A program made the position numbers and the translations under genes. From contig NW_002060947.1 of assembly GCF_000150275.1 (NCBI RefSeq), positions 604,695 through 668,694 of the forward strand: DNA of 64,000 nucleotides. The letters are read 5' to 3'. The notes under the pieces are model-generated. The model did not search any database. It worked only from the letters and a program-made list of their open reading frames with translations, and was not told where the DNA came from. Every line of letters begins with the position of its first letter. Position 1 is the first letter of the stretch. Below are positions 38,435 to 64,000 of this stretch, piece by piece. Source of the stretch: Trichoplax adhaerens (taxonomy: Eukaryota > Placozoa > Uniplacotomia > Trichoplacea > Trichoplacidae).

Positions 38435-38977
38435 CTCTATAATACAGTATATCAATTAATTTAATAAATGAGATAGAATAGCGTGCGATAATATTGGTAA
38501 TGAAGGTCTTTCACAAGGGTCTAAGCATCCACATTTCCTCCATCCTCTCCTGCGATACTTTGCTTTACTACTGCAGCTTGGAAAATGGTGTTGGAAGTTG
38601 GAACACTTTGACACTTGCATCGGTTGCATGCTGAATGCTGTACCGTATGTGCTACAGTACAAGGTACGGTAGCGTACAGTGCAGAGTACAGTACTCTACG
38701 GACTGTAACTACTCTGTACTGCGCACTCACGGACTACTAACAAGTTTTTCTTTTAGTAGTCCCATGGTACTGTACACTGTACAGTAGAGTACTTTTAAAA
38801 GAGGCCACGCGCACGCCATTGACGAAAGCCTATCGAATGGAGTCATAGTGATCCAGTAGTATTTAGTATTCTGCACGGCAAGAGTGTCATAAGAGCTCGG
38901 CTTCTGCTCCAATTGATGATATATTATTATTATTAAACCAGCATATCGAGTATATCGATTACGTTATTTGTTGGAAA
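38435..38977. promoter_or_regulatory. shared head-to-head promoter region of TIMM10B and NSDHL
   Basis: 543 bp between two divergent start codons. It contains GTAC palindromic islands (38638-38793). No TATA box is evident. Minus-strand frames here (38456-38912) start in repeat sequence and are not supported as genes. Bidirectional use is inferred from orientation. Confidence 0.55.
38638..38793. repeat. GTAC palindromic islands between TIMM10B and NSDHL
   Basis: Runs such as 'gtgctacagtacaaggtacg', 'gagtacagtactctac' and 'ggtactgtacactgtacag' are self-complementary. They use the same word set as the clusters at 25.4 and 42-43 kb. Confidence 0.75.
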
Positions 38978-41252
38978 TGGCTTTACAAAAGGTGAGTATC
39001 AAAGTTTTCATACCTGTCTTTCTTTAGCACTGCTACCAAGAACGATTATAATTTTGTATACGCCATTATACAGTGTTAATCTTAAAAATGCTGTCGATTG
39101 TTCAAAGTGATACGATTGTATCTCGTTGCACACGTAAAGTACTGGTATAAATTGCAACAGTCGCCATTGCCTATACTGTAGGGCCACAACTTCAATCATT
39201 GTCGTGGTCTTCTGAAAACGCCGTGAAGTTAATTAATTTTCTAGTGGAATGACCATATAGTACATGGATATTGTTGTTTCCAGCTTAGATAGCCTGTATG
39301 TTATGATGGCTTATTCGACTTTGTCGCTCAGTGGTTCTAAACTGTAATCGTAGAGCATAATGCAGAACTATTCTGTTAACTACTAATTTTGGGACATAAA
39401 GATATAGTTGAAGATGACCAATGAAATTGGTGCATTATCAAGGCATTTGTACAATGACTAATTTGCTTATCGATATATTAAAAGTGTACCGTTATCGGTG
39501 GTTGTGGATTTCTTGGGCGTCACCTAGTTACAATGTTACTTGAACGAGGATACCAAGTCAATGTCTTTGATATTCGCCAAAGTTGGGATAATCCAAAAGT
39601 CCGCTTCTTTACTGGAAATTTGTGCAAAATTGAGGTATGTTGTAGAATGAGTAGTAAAAGTATATCATACTGCTATTCGTTTTTGGACGATCTTACTTTG
39701 ATTCAGGGTTAAGAATGGTAAAGTTTGATAGCCATGCAATGCAAAAATACTAGACAGTATACGGACGTAATGTGACCTTTGATTCTGTTACTGAGATTAA
39801 TACGGGCGTACGATTCATATTTAGATTTGCTTACAATAAATGGATCGAATGTCATGTTATGCTGTAATCAATTTCTACCTCATGAAACATACTGTACTAT
39901 GCACATCTAATATTGTTTTGATGCTACAGGATCTAGTACCTGCCTTAGAAGGAGTGGATGTGGCTTTCCATTGCGCATCACCTCCATACACAAGCGGTGA
40001 TAAGTAAGTAGACACCTCAATAAGTTTTATCTACGAAAATCGATGTTACCAAAACTCGACATAAAATTGGCTGGAATAACCTGTTAATTTCTTCTATTTA
40101 AGGAAGCTATTTTACAATGTGAATTACTTGGGTACCAAGAATGTCATTGAATGTTGCAAGAAGGCTCGCGTCCAGGTAACTACTTTCCAAAGTGTTATCT
40201 AATTCGAAAATTTACCCAAAATAAATTCGTTTGTTGACAAATGAATGCAGTGTAATAAACTTTAACTTGTGCCGTAGAGATTGGTTCTAACCAGTAGTGC
40301 AAGTGTCGTCTATGAAGGGCGAGACATTTTAAATGGTACGGAAGAACTCCCTTATGCTTCGAAACCAATCGATTATTACACTGAAACCAAAATTCTACAA
40401 GAAAAGGTATATCTGAATTAGCATTAATATGCAATATCAGCAACTTGAGATTGTATGCTTGAATTTGTAGGAAGTTCGAAAAGCTTGTCAGGAAAAGCCG
40501 GATAGCGACGGTAACATACTACTTACCGTTGCTATTCGTCCGCATGGAATATTTGGGCCTGGTGATCCGCATATGTTGCCAACGCTAGTGGAAATGGCTA
40601 AGCAAGGAAAATCCAAATTTATCATCGGGTAAGTTAGCTCTAGCAGATCGTAATATGTGCTATAATTGTGGTAGTAGTATTTTTAATACAGAACAATAAT
40701 TTTACATTTTCTGTCGTAGGAACGGTAAAAACCTGGTTGATTTCACTCATGTATCAAATGTTGTGCACGGTCATATCTTAGCAGCAGAGGCCTTAAAGGT
40801 TGGATCGCGCGTTTGTGGAAAAGTAAGCTAACTAAATTATTACTCTATTTAATTACGACTATACAATATATCCATGCCGTTGTTTCCATCTCAGTTTAAA
40901 CCGTGCCATGCTCTTTCGATAGGCATATCATATTACAAATGATGAACCTATCTATTTCTGGACCTTTATGACCAAAATGCTGACTGGCCTTGATTACCCA
41001 GCTCCTCATATTAAAATTCCCTATCTATTGTTATACGTAATTGCTATGTTGCTTCAATTTTTGTGTATCATTTTAAAGCCACTCATTGTTATCAAGCCAA
41101 CATTTACTCCAATGCGTGTTGCTTTAGCTGGTACGCACCACTGTTACAGCTGTAAGAAAGCCAAGAAAGAGTTTAATTTTAAGCCTGTTATTCCATTAGA
41201 AGAGGCAATTGATGCTACTATCAAAGATTACAAGTCAAAGCATGCTCAGTAG
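38978..41252 (+). CDS. NSDHL: sterol-4-alpha-carboxylate 3-dehydrogenase (NSDHL)
   Basis: Eight exons: 38978..38992, 39485..39634, 39930..40003, 40103..40175, 40278..40406, 40471..40628, 40720..40822 and 40923..41252. The phases agree and give 343 aa. The enzyme oxidises and decarboxylates 4-alpha-carboxysterols with NAD(P)+ in C4 demethylation of sterols, at the ER and lipid droplets. Visible features: Rossmann motif GGCGFLG (9-15), HCASPP, catalytic SSAS (110-113) with Y138-TET-K142, [10 protein letters not shown], and [25 protein letters not shown]-terminal membrane segment starts at about 268 ([19 protein letters not shown]), followed by [13 protein letters not shown]. Human NSDHL is 373 aa; the difference is mainly a shorter N-terminus. 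The first coding exon is 15 nt (MALQK). Similarity along the whole length is very strong. Confidence 0.95.
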
Positions 41253-42168
41253 CTGATCGCCACGATATGAATGATTTGGCATTTGAATATTATGAAGTCT
41301 ACACTATTTTAGTGTAGAACGGTTGTACAATTTTTGTTTGATTGTCGATTTTTGGGGGATATTTTAAACTGATTTATATACATGCACTTGCTCTTAGCCA
41401 ATTCATCTGTAGAAAGTAAAGCGTGTAACGAGCCATCCGTTACCTTTTCAATATTAGATAGGTATAAATGATTACCCCTATTTCTTGAGTTGAATAACGT
41501 AAGCCCTAATTAATCCGACTAGTACTTGCAATTTGTTAGCAGAGTAAGTTTAAAATAGTTATCTTTGGTTATTTATACAGTATAGATAATTGGATATCAT
41601 TCGATATTGCAGAGCATTCCATTTATATTCGTACGTGATTAAACTTTGAGTTTTATCTATGATCTCTTTTTAAGCTACCGCTATTTAAGTTTTATCTGGT
41701 GAATATGAAGAAGCCACTACCATTTTGTTCAATTGAAATTTTGGATTTCTTTTAATGGATATTTCTTGCATATGATATAAAATCTATAATCATAAAAAGC
41801 GACGTTAAATCAGCTGATGAGTTTACACCATTGATAGATTTACTAAGCCCTAAAATAGTTATGTGTTTTTCATATTAAGATAAGAAATTCATGACTTGAG
41901 TTCTTGTAATGACAGCATTGCTGTGTGCAGACTCATGGCAAAGCTGTAACAGTCACTCTCACAAGCTGGAAACCATCCTTGACGACCGTATGCTAGGAAA
42001 TTGATCGCCTTTTCTAATTATGAAGTATGAACTGTAATAACTAACTTCAGTAAAGTATACTAAAAATCAGTGTCAGCGCTGCATCAACTATTCATAAAAT
42101 GGAAATTAATCCCATTCTCGGTGTTCATGTTGGTTTCAGTTACAGCTAAGGCTAAGAACTTTTATAAA
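41253..42168. other. 3' flank of NSDHL, no gene recognised
   Basis: AT-rich, with no frame of note. No canonical AATAAA was seen in the first 150 bp after the NSDHL stop. Confidence 0.5.
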
Positions 42169-43408
42169 GTACAGTACAGTAGTCCTTTACCGGAGAGGAA
42201 GTTACTGTCTGTACTGTACACTGTACAGTGTACACTCTGTGTCCAGTACTGTCTTCACAATACAGTACTGCACCGTCTAGAAAGTCACACTGAAAGGCAG
42301 CGTACTGCATGCATTTGAGTAGTCTCCCGCAGTGTTCTAGTCCATACGCATCATTGCAAACTCTGTATACTGGACGCGTATACAGTATACAGTACGTACA
42401 CGATATATCACTGTTAACCAAATCTTTTAATATCATACAGATAAATTCTTATTCCTCTCTGGTTAGTATCAAATGCACACGTTTTATTTTGCAATGTATG
42501 ATCTAATTTTTAAAAATAAAAAAACTCACTATAAGGAGGTACGTGTTTATATCAAACAACCGCTACAGCTACTGTAAATAAATAATAATAATAGACTGTC
42601 ATAGAATAGAAAATATTATTGTCATTAATTTAATTTAATTAATTATACACTATAGAGTGAGTACTGTACGTAATAGAGGCCCCAAAAAATAATAATAAAG
42701 CGGAGAAATTTGCATCATTACTGTAAAGTACTTTACAGTACAATGAAAAATGAATCAATTACGCGTACTCATACTGTACTCCAAATTTGAAAGGAGGACG
42801 GACAGTAAATCGGACACATTTGCGCCTTAGGTCCAAAATATGTCTACAGTATGTACTGTGAAGTACAGTATGATGGGACATTTTTTCGAGCGGGATACTG
42901 TACTGCATGCAGACATACTGTACACTGTAGTACTGTATTTGCTGAGCTATTTGGATAGCTTTTAAAAAGTGCTACAGTGCTGTACGGCAGTACTGTACTC
43001 AGTGTACTGTATACTGTAGTACTGTACAGTACTGTACTGTACACTGTACAGTACTGTCTGGGTGGTTTACAAGTGCTTCGTATACAGTACTGTAGTACTG
43101 TACTCAGTGTACTGTACTGTCTGGGTGGTTTACAAGTGCTACTATACGTACTGTACAGTACACTATACACTATACTGTACAGTAGTATACTGTACACTGT
43201 ACCGTACAGTACAGTACAGTACAAGCTGAATTTCTCAAGTACTGTACACTGTACACTGTACAGTGTACAGCACAAAGTAAACCATGACCACCAGGAGTAC
43301 AGTACTGTACAGTAAGTAAGTAGCGTCATTACCTACTGTACTGCACACTGTACACTGGAGTCATAGTCATTTACTAGACTCTACTGTACACTGTACAGTG
43401 TACAGTGC
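42169..43408. repeat. large GTAC / ACTGTACAGT palindromic repeat cluster
   Basis: Over 1.2 kb of sequence dominated by GTAC-centred words (TACTGTACAGT, ACACTGTACAGTGT), densest at 42169-42270, 42360-42400 and 42840-43408. The DNA is extensively self-complementary. Within it, GTACTGTCTGGGTGGTTTAC plus AAGTGCT occurs twice, at 43051-43077 and 43114-43140, so part is a 63-bp tandem repeat. All open frames here (on both strands, rich in YSTVQC-type residues) are translations of the repeat. It ends about 335 bp before the dynein start codon. Confidence 0.9.
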
Positions 43409-43742
43409 ACAAACTCACTAGCATCTGCATCCAAGCTGTGATCAGATGCGCAGCATTGAAGGCGTTTGGTTGGCTAGCCCAAGCAAAGAACGCCATCCTT
43501 GTATTAGAGAGAAAGTACAGTATATTGAATTGTATAGACGGTGTGGAGTTTTTTGAGGGTAAATTTCAAAGACCATATCGCTTTGCTGCCCGCGGTTAGA
43601 GCACGAAAGAGGTTCTCAATCGTAGCAAGCGTTCTCATTGTAGTCGAAATTATCCATCTTGTAAAGTTTATTTCTATCAGCAGCAATTATTTCAACGATT
43701 TTGATCGAAATCAACTTGACTTGTTGAAAAAGGGGCGCGATC

Positions 43743-60240
<16,498 letters not shown>

Positions 60241-60276
60241 GTAGTTAATATAAGAATTGTTGCTGTCATAGTAAAG

Positions 60277-60282
60277 AATAAA
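60277..60282 (+). terminator. polyadenylation signal of dynein heavy chain
   Basis: AATAAA, 37 bp after the TAA stop. Confidence 0.5.
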
Positions 60283-61254
60283 AAATTTTTATTTTATTTA
60301 ATTTTTGCTGTTTAATGTATTTTCTTCGTGATATAGTACGATTGAAATATGATACACGGCTTATCATAGAGCCAGCGAGCTTAAAACTGTTAGCGTGGTT
60401 TTGGTTTGTTTACTAATACTGATTATTTTGTGTATTTCATGTCAGACCTGTTGCGATTAAGAATTGTCTCTTTTCGTTCTCCGTATTTCTTATCTCATAA
60501 CTAAATTAATAAAATCCAGCTATAGTAGTATTTTTTCTCCTTTGTAAACTTTCCGAAATGCACTATATTAGAATGGGTTTTTGAAACTGAGGCATCATAA
60601 CATGTAATGCCTGCTGTGATGTTTCATTATTTCGTAGAATTTTTTTATTGATATTTCATAGCTGTTAAAAATTCTTCTAATAAATTTGAAACCTTTCAAA
60701 AGTCCACTAACGACTCTGGCTAGACATTTAGTCTATTACCATATATGTCTATACTTTGGCCTACGGTAAATGATACACTGGTTCGTGATAAGCATTCGTT
60801 ATACTTGTCGAGAGAAATTTGCTTTTATCACTGAAAGTGAAATCAACTTCTATTACACAGGGTAAATAAATAACACCGTATTATATACTGTATGTATATC
60901 TAATTCATCATCAAACTTAATTACTTATTTAAACAGCTATGCTTTCTATAAATTTATTATCCTCTCGTAGCTAGATGAATTTCATACCATCACAGAGTAC
61001 AGCTATAAAACACTTCAACAGAAGTAGGGCATCATACTGTACAAGTTTACATTGATATTATTAATCACGATGTACCCCAAAATGGGGTTTAACCGAACAA
61101 TATTGTTAATTATCAATTCAGAAAGTTGATCATATTGGCCACTTAATCAAGTGGGATATCTATAAAATAATTAGAGAACGAGGGTTATTGTTAATAAGAA
61201 AATATTGTAAAGTTCGATAAATATTATATCTGGATGCTTTATGATTTAAGATTA
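60283..61254. other. intergenic, no gene recognised
   Basis: Tail-to-tail interval between dynein and POLE4. A small inverted repeat (ACCCCAAAATGGGGT at about 61074-61088) is visible. Nothing coding is seen. Confidence 0.5.
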
Positions 61255-62362
61255 TCAGTCGTAATCTAACAACCAATCTTGCAACGGTTTAGCTACTTTA
61301 TAATGCACTAATATTAAACCAGTAGTTGCCTGTTCATCAAGTACTATATACAGAAAAGTTCCTACAAAAACCTTTTACTTACTCATATGAAATACTCGCA
61401 CAGTAGCGTATCAGTATAAATGAACTGATTTTTCAAATTTAATGTTATAGTCATTATAATTATTGGTTTTATATGATTATAGAGTCGATGTGATTTACCT
61501 TCCAAGAATGCAAAGTGATCTGTTGTCTTGATAGCGTCGTCTGTATAAAATAATAATGAAGATAATGCAGACATTAAGAATCATATTTTATACTTGTACT
61601 CAGATATTTAAATATTAAAGCAGATAAAAAATGATAGCATTTACTCAAAGGTTGGTAAATTACCTAAGTCTTTTCGCTGTAGTGTTTTTCTCTTATATTC
61701 GACCGTTCGTTTATGTGCTTCTTTTGTGAAGTATTCTACGAATAACTCCTACATACGCGTGTATTGAACATATACACAATATATGCAGTAGTAGGTTAGT
61801 AATTAGAAATGGATGATTAATTACTTTAGGTAAGACTAGTTATAGCAACTATCCAAAGCGATTTCATATGAAGACCTTCCAATATCCATTCCATGCATGC
61901 TGGTATATGCGAAGCTTGTATATGTAATTTAAATTACAATGACAAGTAATTCAAACATAAAGATATTAAAGCTATCAATGTGCGTTCTATTACAAATTGA
62001 AGACCAATCTGTGATAGAAATGCATTCATCAGCTATATCAACAGATTATCATCCGATTTCTTGAAGAACATCACGATGGGAAAATGTATGGAATCGAGCC
62101 CAATGAATAAGCAAATTACTCAATCTCTGCAAATGTCGAAGTTCTCCACTATATTAGTGTCTTAACCCTATTGAATACAACTCACCGTGGTCTTGGTAAT
62201 CAAGTATACAGCTTCAGAGCTAGCCAAAGTAACGTCATGATCTAGCTTAATAATATTTCTAACACGAGTTTGAGGTAATTTAGTCAATCTTATGCTAGCA
62301 TTGGCATTTTCGTTGAGCTGTTTTTCTTCATCGAGAACTTCTTCATTCCCCGCCATGAGCAT
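61255..62362 (-). CDS. POLE4: DNA polymerase epsilon subunit 4, histone-fold protein
   Basis: Minus strand, exons 62362..62186, 61748..61664, 61540..61499 and 61361..61255 (GT-AG; phases 0, 1, 1), giving 136 aa. Motifs along the histone fold match human POLE4: LPQTRVRNIIKLDHDVTLAS (human LPLARVKALVKADPDVTLAG), ELFVEYFTKEAHK, KRKTLQRKDLDDAI and FAFLEG. POLE4 pairs with POLE3 in the accessory module of polymerase epsilon at the replication fork. CHRAC1 is a relative, but the RKTLQRKDLDDAI...FAFLEG stretch favours POLE4. The first three exons are secure. The last is proposed from an acceptor at 61362-61363 and 35 open codons; the human protein ends soon after FLEG, so this tail would be an extension. 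The start could be ATG at 62362 or 62356. Confidence 0.88.
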
Positions 62363-62378
62363 TTACTTCTGCGCAGTG

Positions 62379-64000
62379 ATGCCCATGGAGCCACCTCCAT
62401 TTCCAAGGAGCATCATCGTATACAGACATACGGATGTCGTGGCCAGTTCTGCTCCACTCCTCACTCTGTCTCACTTGCTCTTGCCCCACTTAAAATCTTC
62501 ATCTCCGAAATTTTGCTTTTCCATAATTGATACACGATTTGACGATTCTTTTATAACTTCTCTACAATTTTATCGTTATAGAAGGTATAGAATTTGGAAT
62601 GATTGCTTACCTACAGTGACTAATATCGCATGGATATGGTAAAATTGATTAGGCTCATCCGATATCGGACGATTTCACAACCTTGGAGAAGGCAAGACTT
62701 CATCTAATATTTACTTGATGGTTAATAATTGTAATCTTGCACTAAGATCAGCCCTTACATGCTTACTAAATCATGATATAATGATTCAATCTCGATTAGG
62801 TACTGTAGTGGTAGTGAAGGTTGGAATTGGGAAGCTAAAGTAGGCTTAGAAGTTCATGCCCAAATTAACACATCATGCAAATTATTTTCATCCTCTCCTG
62901 TTCAATTTTATGCTCCTCCCAATACCTTGGTTTCATACGTTGATGCTGCACTTCCTGGAACTTTACCGGTATTAATGACAATTCTCATGTACTATAGCTA
63001 AAACGCATTAAATAGATGTAATTTTTGCTAAATTTTATCCAGCGATATGAACCACTAAATGCTATGGAAGTAGATATACGAGATAAACAACATTAGCTCA
63101 TATTTGTTATCTTTGCAAGATGAGCTCTTAACCGTCTGCATGTACTCAAGCTATATTTCGATGTCTAGGTGCTTAATAGAGAATGTGTCAAAGCTGGAGT
63201 AGCTACGGCTCTTGCTCTTTCCTTTAAAATTAATCGTAGATCTTATTTTGACCGGAAGCACTATTTCTATTGTGACCTACCGGTAAGTAAAGTATTAACC
63301 CAGTTCTTGAATTACCTTGTTGGGAAGCATCCCTTAATGGCGCACTGATTAGTAAAGTTATTATTGCCTAACACAATCAATGTAGCATGAAATAAGGTAG
63401 CATAAAACTAGATTCATCAGTATATTTGTTGTATAGTATATGATGTTGGGTTTTCTTGTTACTGAAATAAATTAAATTGCAAAAACTTGGTGTGAAGTAG
63501 AGAAGCGTTGCCATTCTGGTCTACTATTATCTTACTCGTACACTAGCTAAATTGATGACTACCTGACCAGCTGAAAACTGTTCTATATACTCAATACATA
63601 TAAAAAGAAAAGAACGTAATTAAAAATTGATTATTTTATCCGATGATATAATGCAGTACAGTGCATGGCTACTATATCGATGGCATACCAAGTAATACCC
63701 ACAGATTCTATATTTTTCATAATTATGTACGCGTATGTTCCATTACAACTAGCCAGCCTATGATATCTAAAATATTTCCGTTCTATAAAATAATTTATGT
63801 ATAAAAGGCCGGCTACCAAATCACTCAGCAACGGGTTCCATTAGGAGTAGATGGTGGATTAACTTCTTATGTCGTAAGTCCAAGAAAGGTCAATCATTTA
63901 ATTGATGGCACTTTTATGCCTCGTAAGACTTTATCGGTTCGATTAAAGCAAATTCATCTGGAACAAGATAGTGGTCGTAGTATTTATGATGGTTACGGCC
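62379..64000 (+). CDS. GATB: mitochondrial glutamyl-tRNA(Gln) amidotransferase subunit B, 5' part
   Basis: Secure exons are 62800..62968, 63169..63282 and 63808 to the window end (GT-AG; phase 0 at both later joins). They match GATB/PET112: [59 protein letters not shown] and [10 protein letters not shown]. GatB, with GatA and GatC, transamidates Glu-tRNA(Gln) to Gln-tRNA(Gln) in mitochondria; the segments here belong to the N-terminal catalytic domain. The first exon is proposed as about 62379..62640 (donor ATATG|GTAAAA). Its frame joins in phase 2 and carries a Ser/Leu/Arg-rich, presequence-like leader, with possible starts at 62355, 62379 and 62385. The leader is uncertain. The rest of the gene lies beyond the window. 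Confidence 0.9.

Noticed and set aside
38456-38912. Overlapping minus-strand frames of 61-69 codons between TIMM10B and NSDHL
   Set aside because: They run through GTAC repeat sequence, start upstream of the TIMM10B ATG and show no homology. The TIMM10B exons lie elsewhere.
40195-40443. Minus-strand frame within NSDHL
   Set aside because: It lies opposite a well-matched NSDHL exon.
42070-43329. Several 65-161-codon frames on both strands rich in Tyr, Thr, Val, Gln and Cys
   Set aside because: They are translations of the GTAC palindromic cluster, open on both strands because the repeat lacks stop codons in some frames.
42169-43408. CRISPR-like array
   Set aside because: Repeat words are short palindromes without regular unique spacers, and the host is eukaryotic.

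Overview
This is nuclear DNA from an animal. Genes are AT-rich and split by short GT-AG introns, mostly about 100-700 bp. Proteins are close to animal orthologues: cytoplasmic dynein heavy chain, NSDHL, TIMM10B, POLE4, mitochondrial GATB and hydroxylysine kinase. Composition, intron size and compact spacing would suit a placozoan or another early-branching animal. That taxon is an inference and cannot be proved from this window.

Layout. 1-28 kb is an accessory region. It holds three intact hydroxylysine-kinase-like genes (2243-4112, 6907-8370, 26358-27865) and a decayed fourth copy (5178-5563). Between them lies a family of small secreted precursors with an acidic propart and one or two arginine-rich C-terminal cassettes ending in Gly-Lys-Lys (14426-15045 and 21397-22218). 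A third, broken copy of this family lies at about 23214-23928, and a further promoter-like remnant near 23979-24352. A diverged tandem duplication (9287-10838) and a possible short transposon-like element (25272-26203) fill some of the rest. 28-32 kb is gene-poor.

32-64 kb is mostly housekeeping. A five-exon single-pass membrane protein (32135-36457) comes first. TIMM10B (minus) and NSDHL (plus) follow, arranged head to head. A large cluster of self-complementary GTAC/ACTGTACAGT repeats (42169-43408) lies just before the complete 20-exon dynein heavy chain gene (43743-60240, 4656 aa). POLE4 (minus) and the 5' part of GATB (plus, cut by the window end) form a second head-to-head pair.

Main discovery candidate. 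The two arginine-rich precursor genes share a TATA box, a non-coding first exon, a 5'UTR intron, a nearly identical signal peptide, phase-0 introns, CXC motifs, GKK ends and a conserved block about 550 bp upstream of the ATG. Broken promoter and coding remains lie downstream of the second gene. The layout looks like a young secreted cationic, possibly amidated, host-defence-type peptide family. Its design resembles Hydra arminins, but no clear sequence match to a known family is recognised.

Exon boundaries were read by eye from splice signals, reading phase and similarity to remembered families; no search was run.
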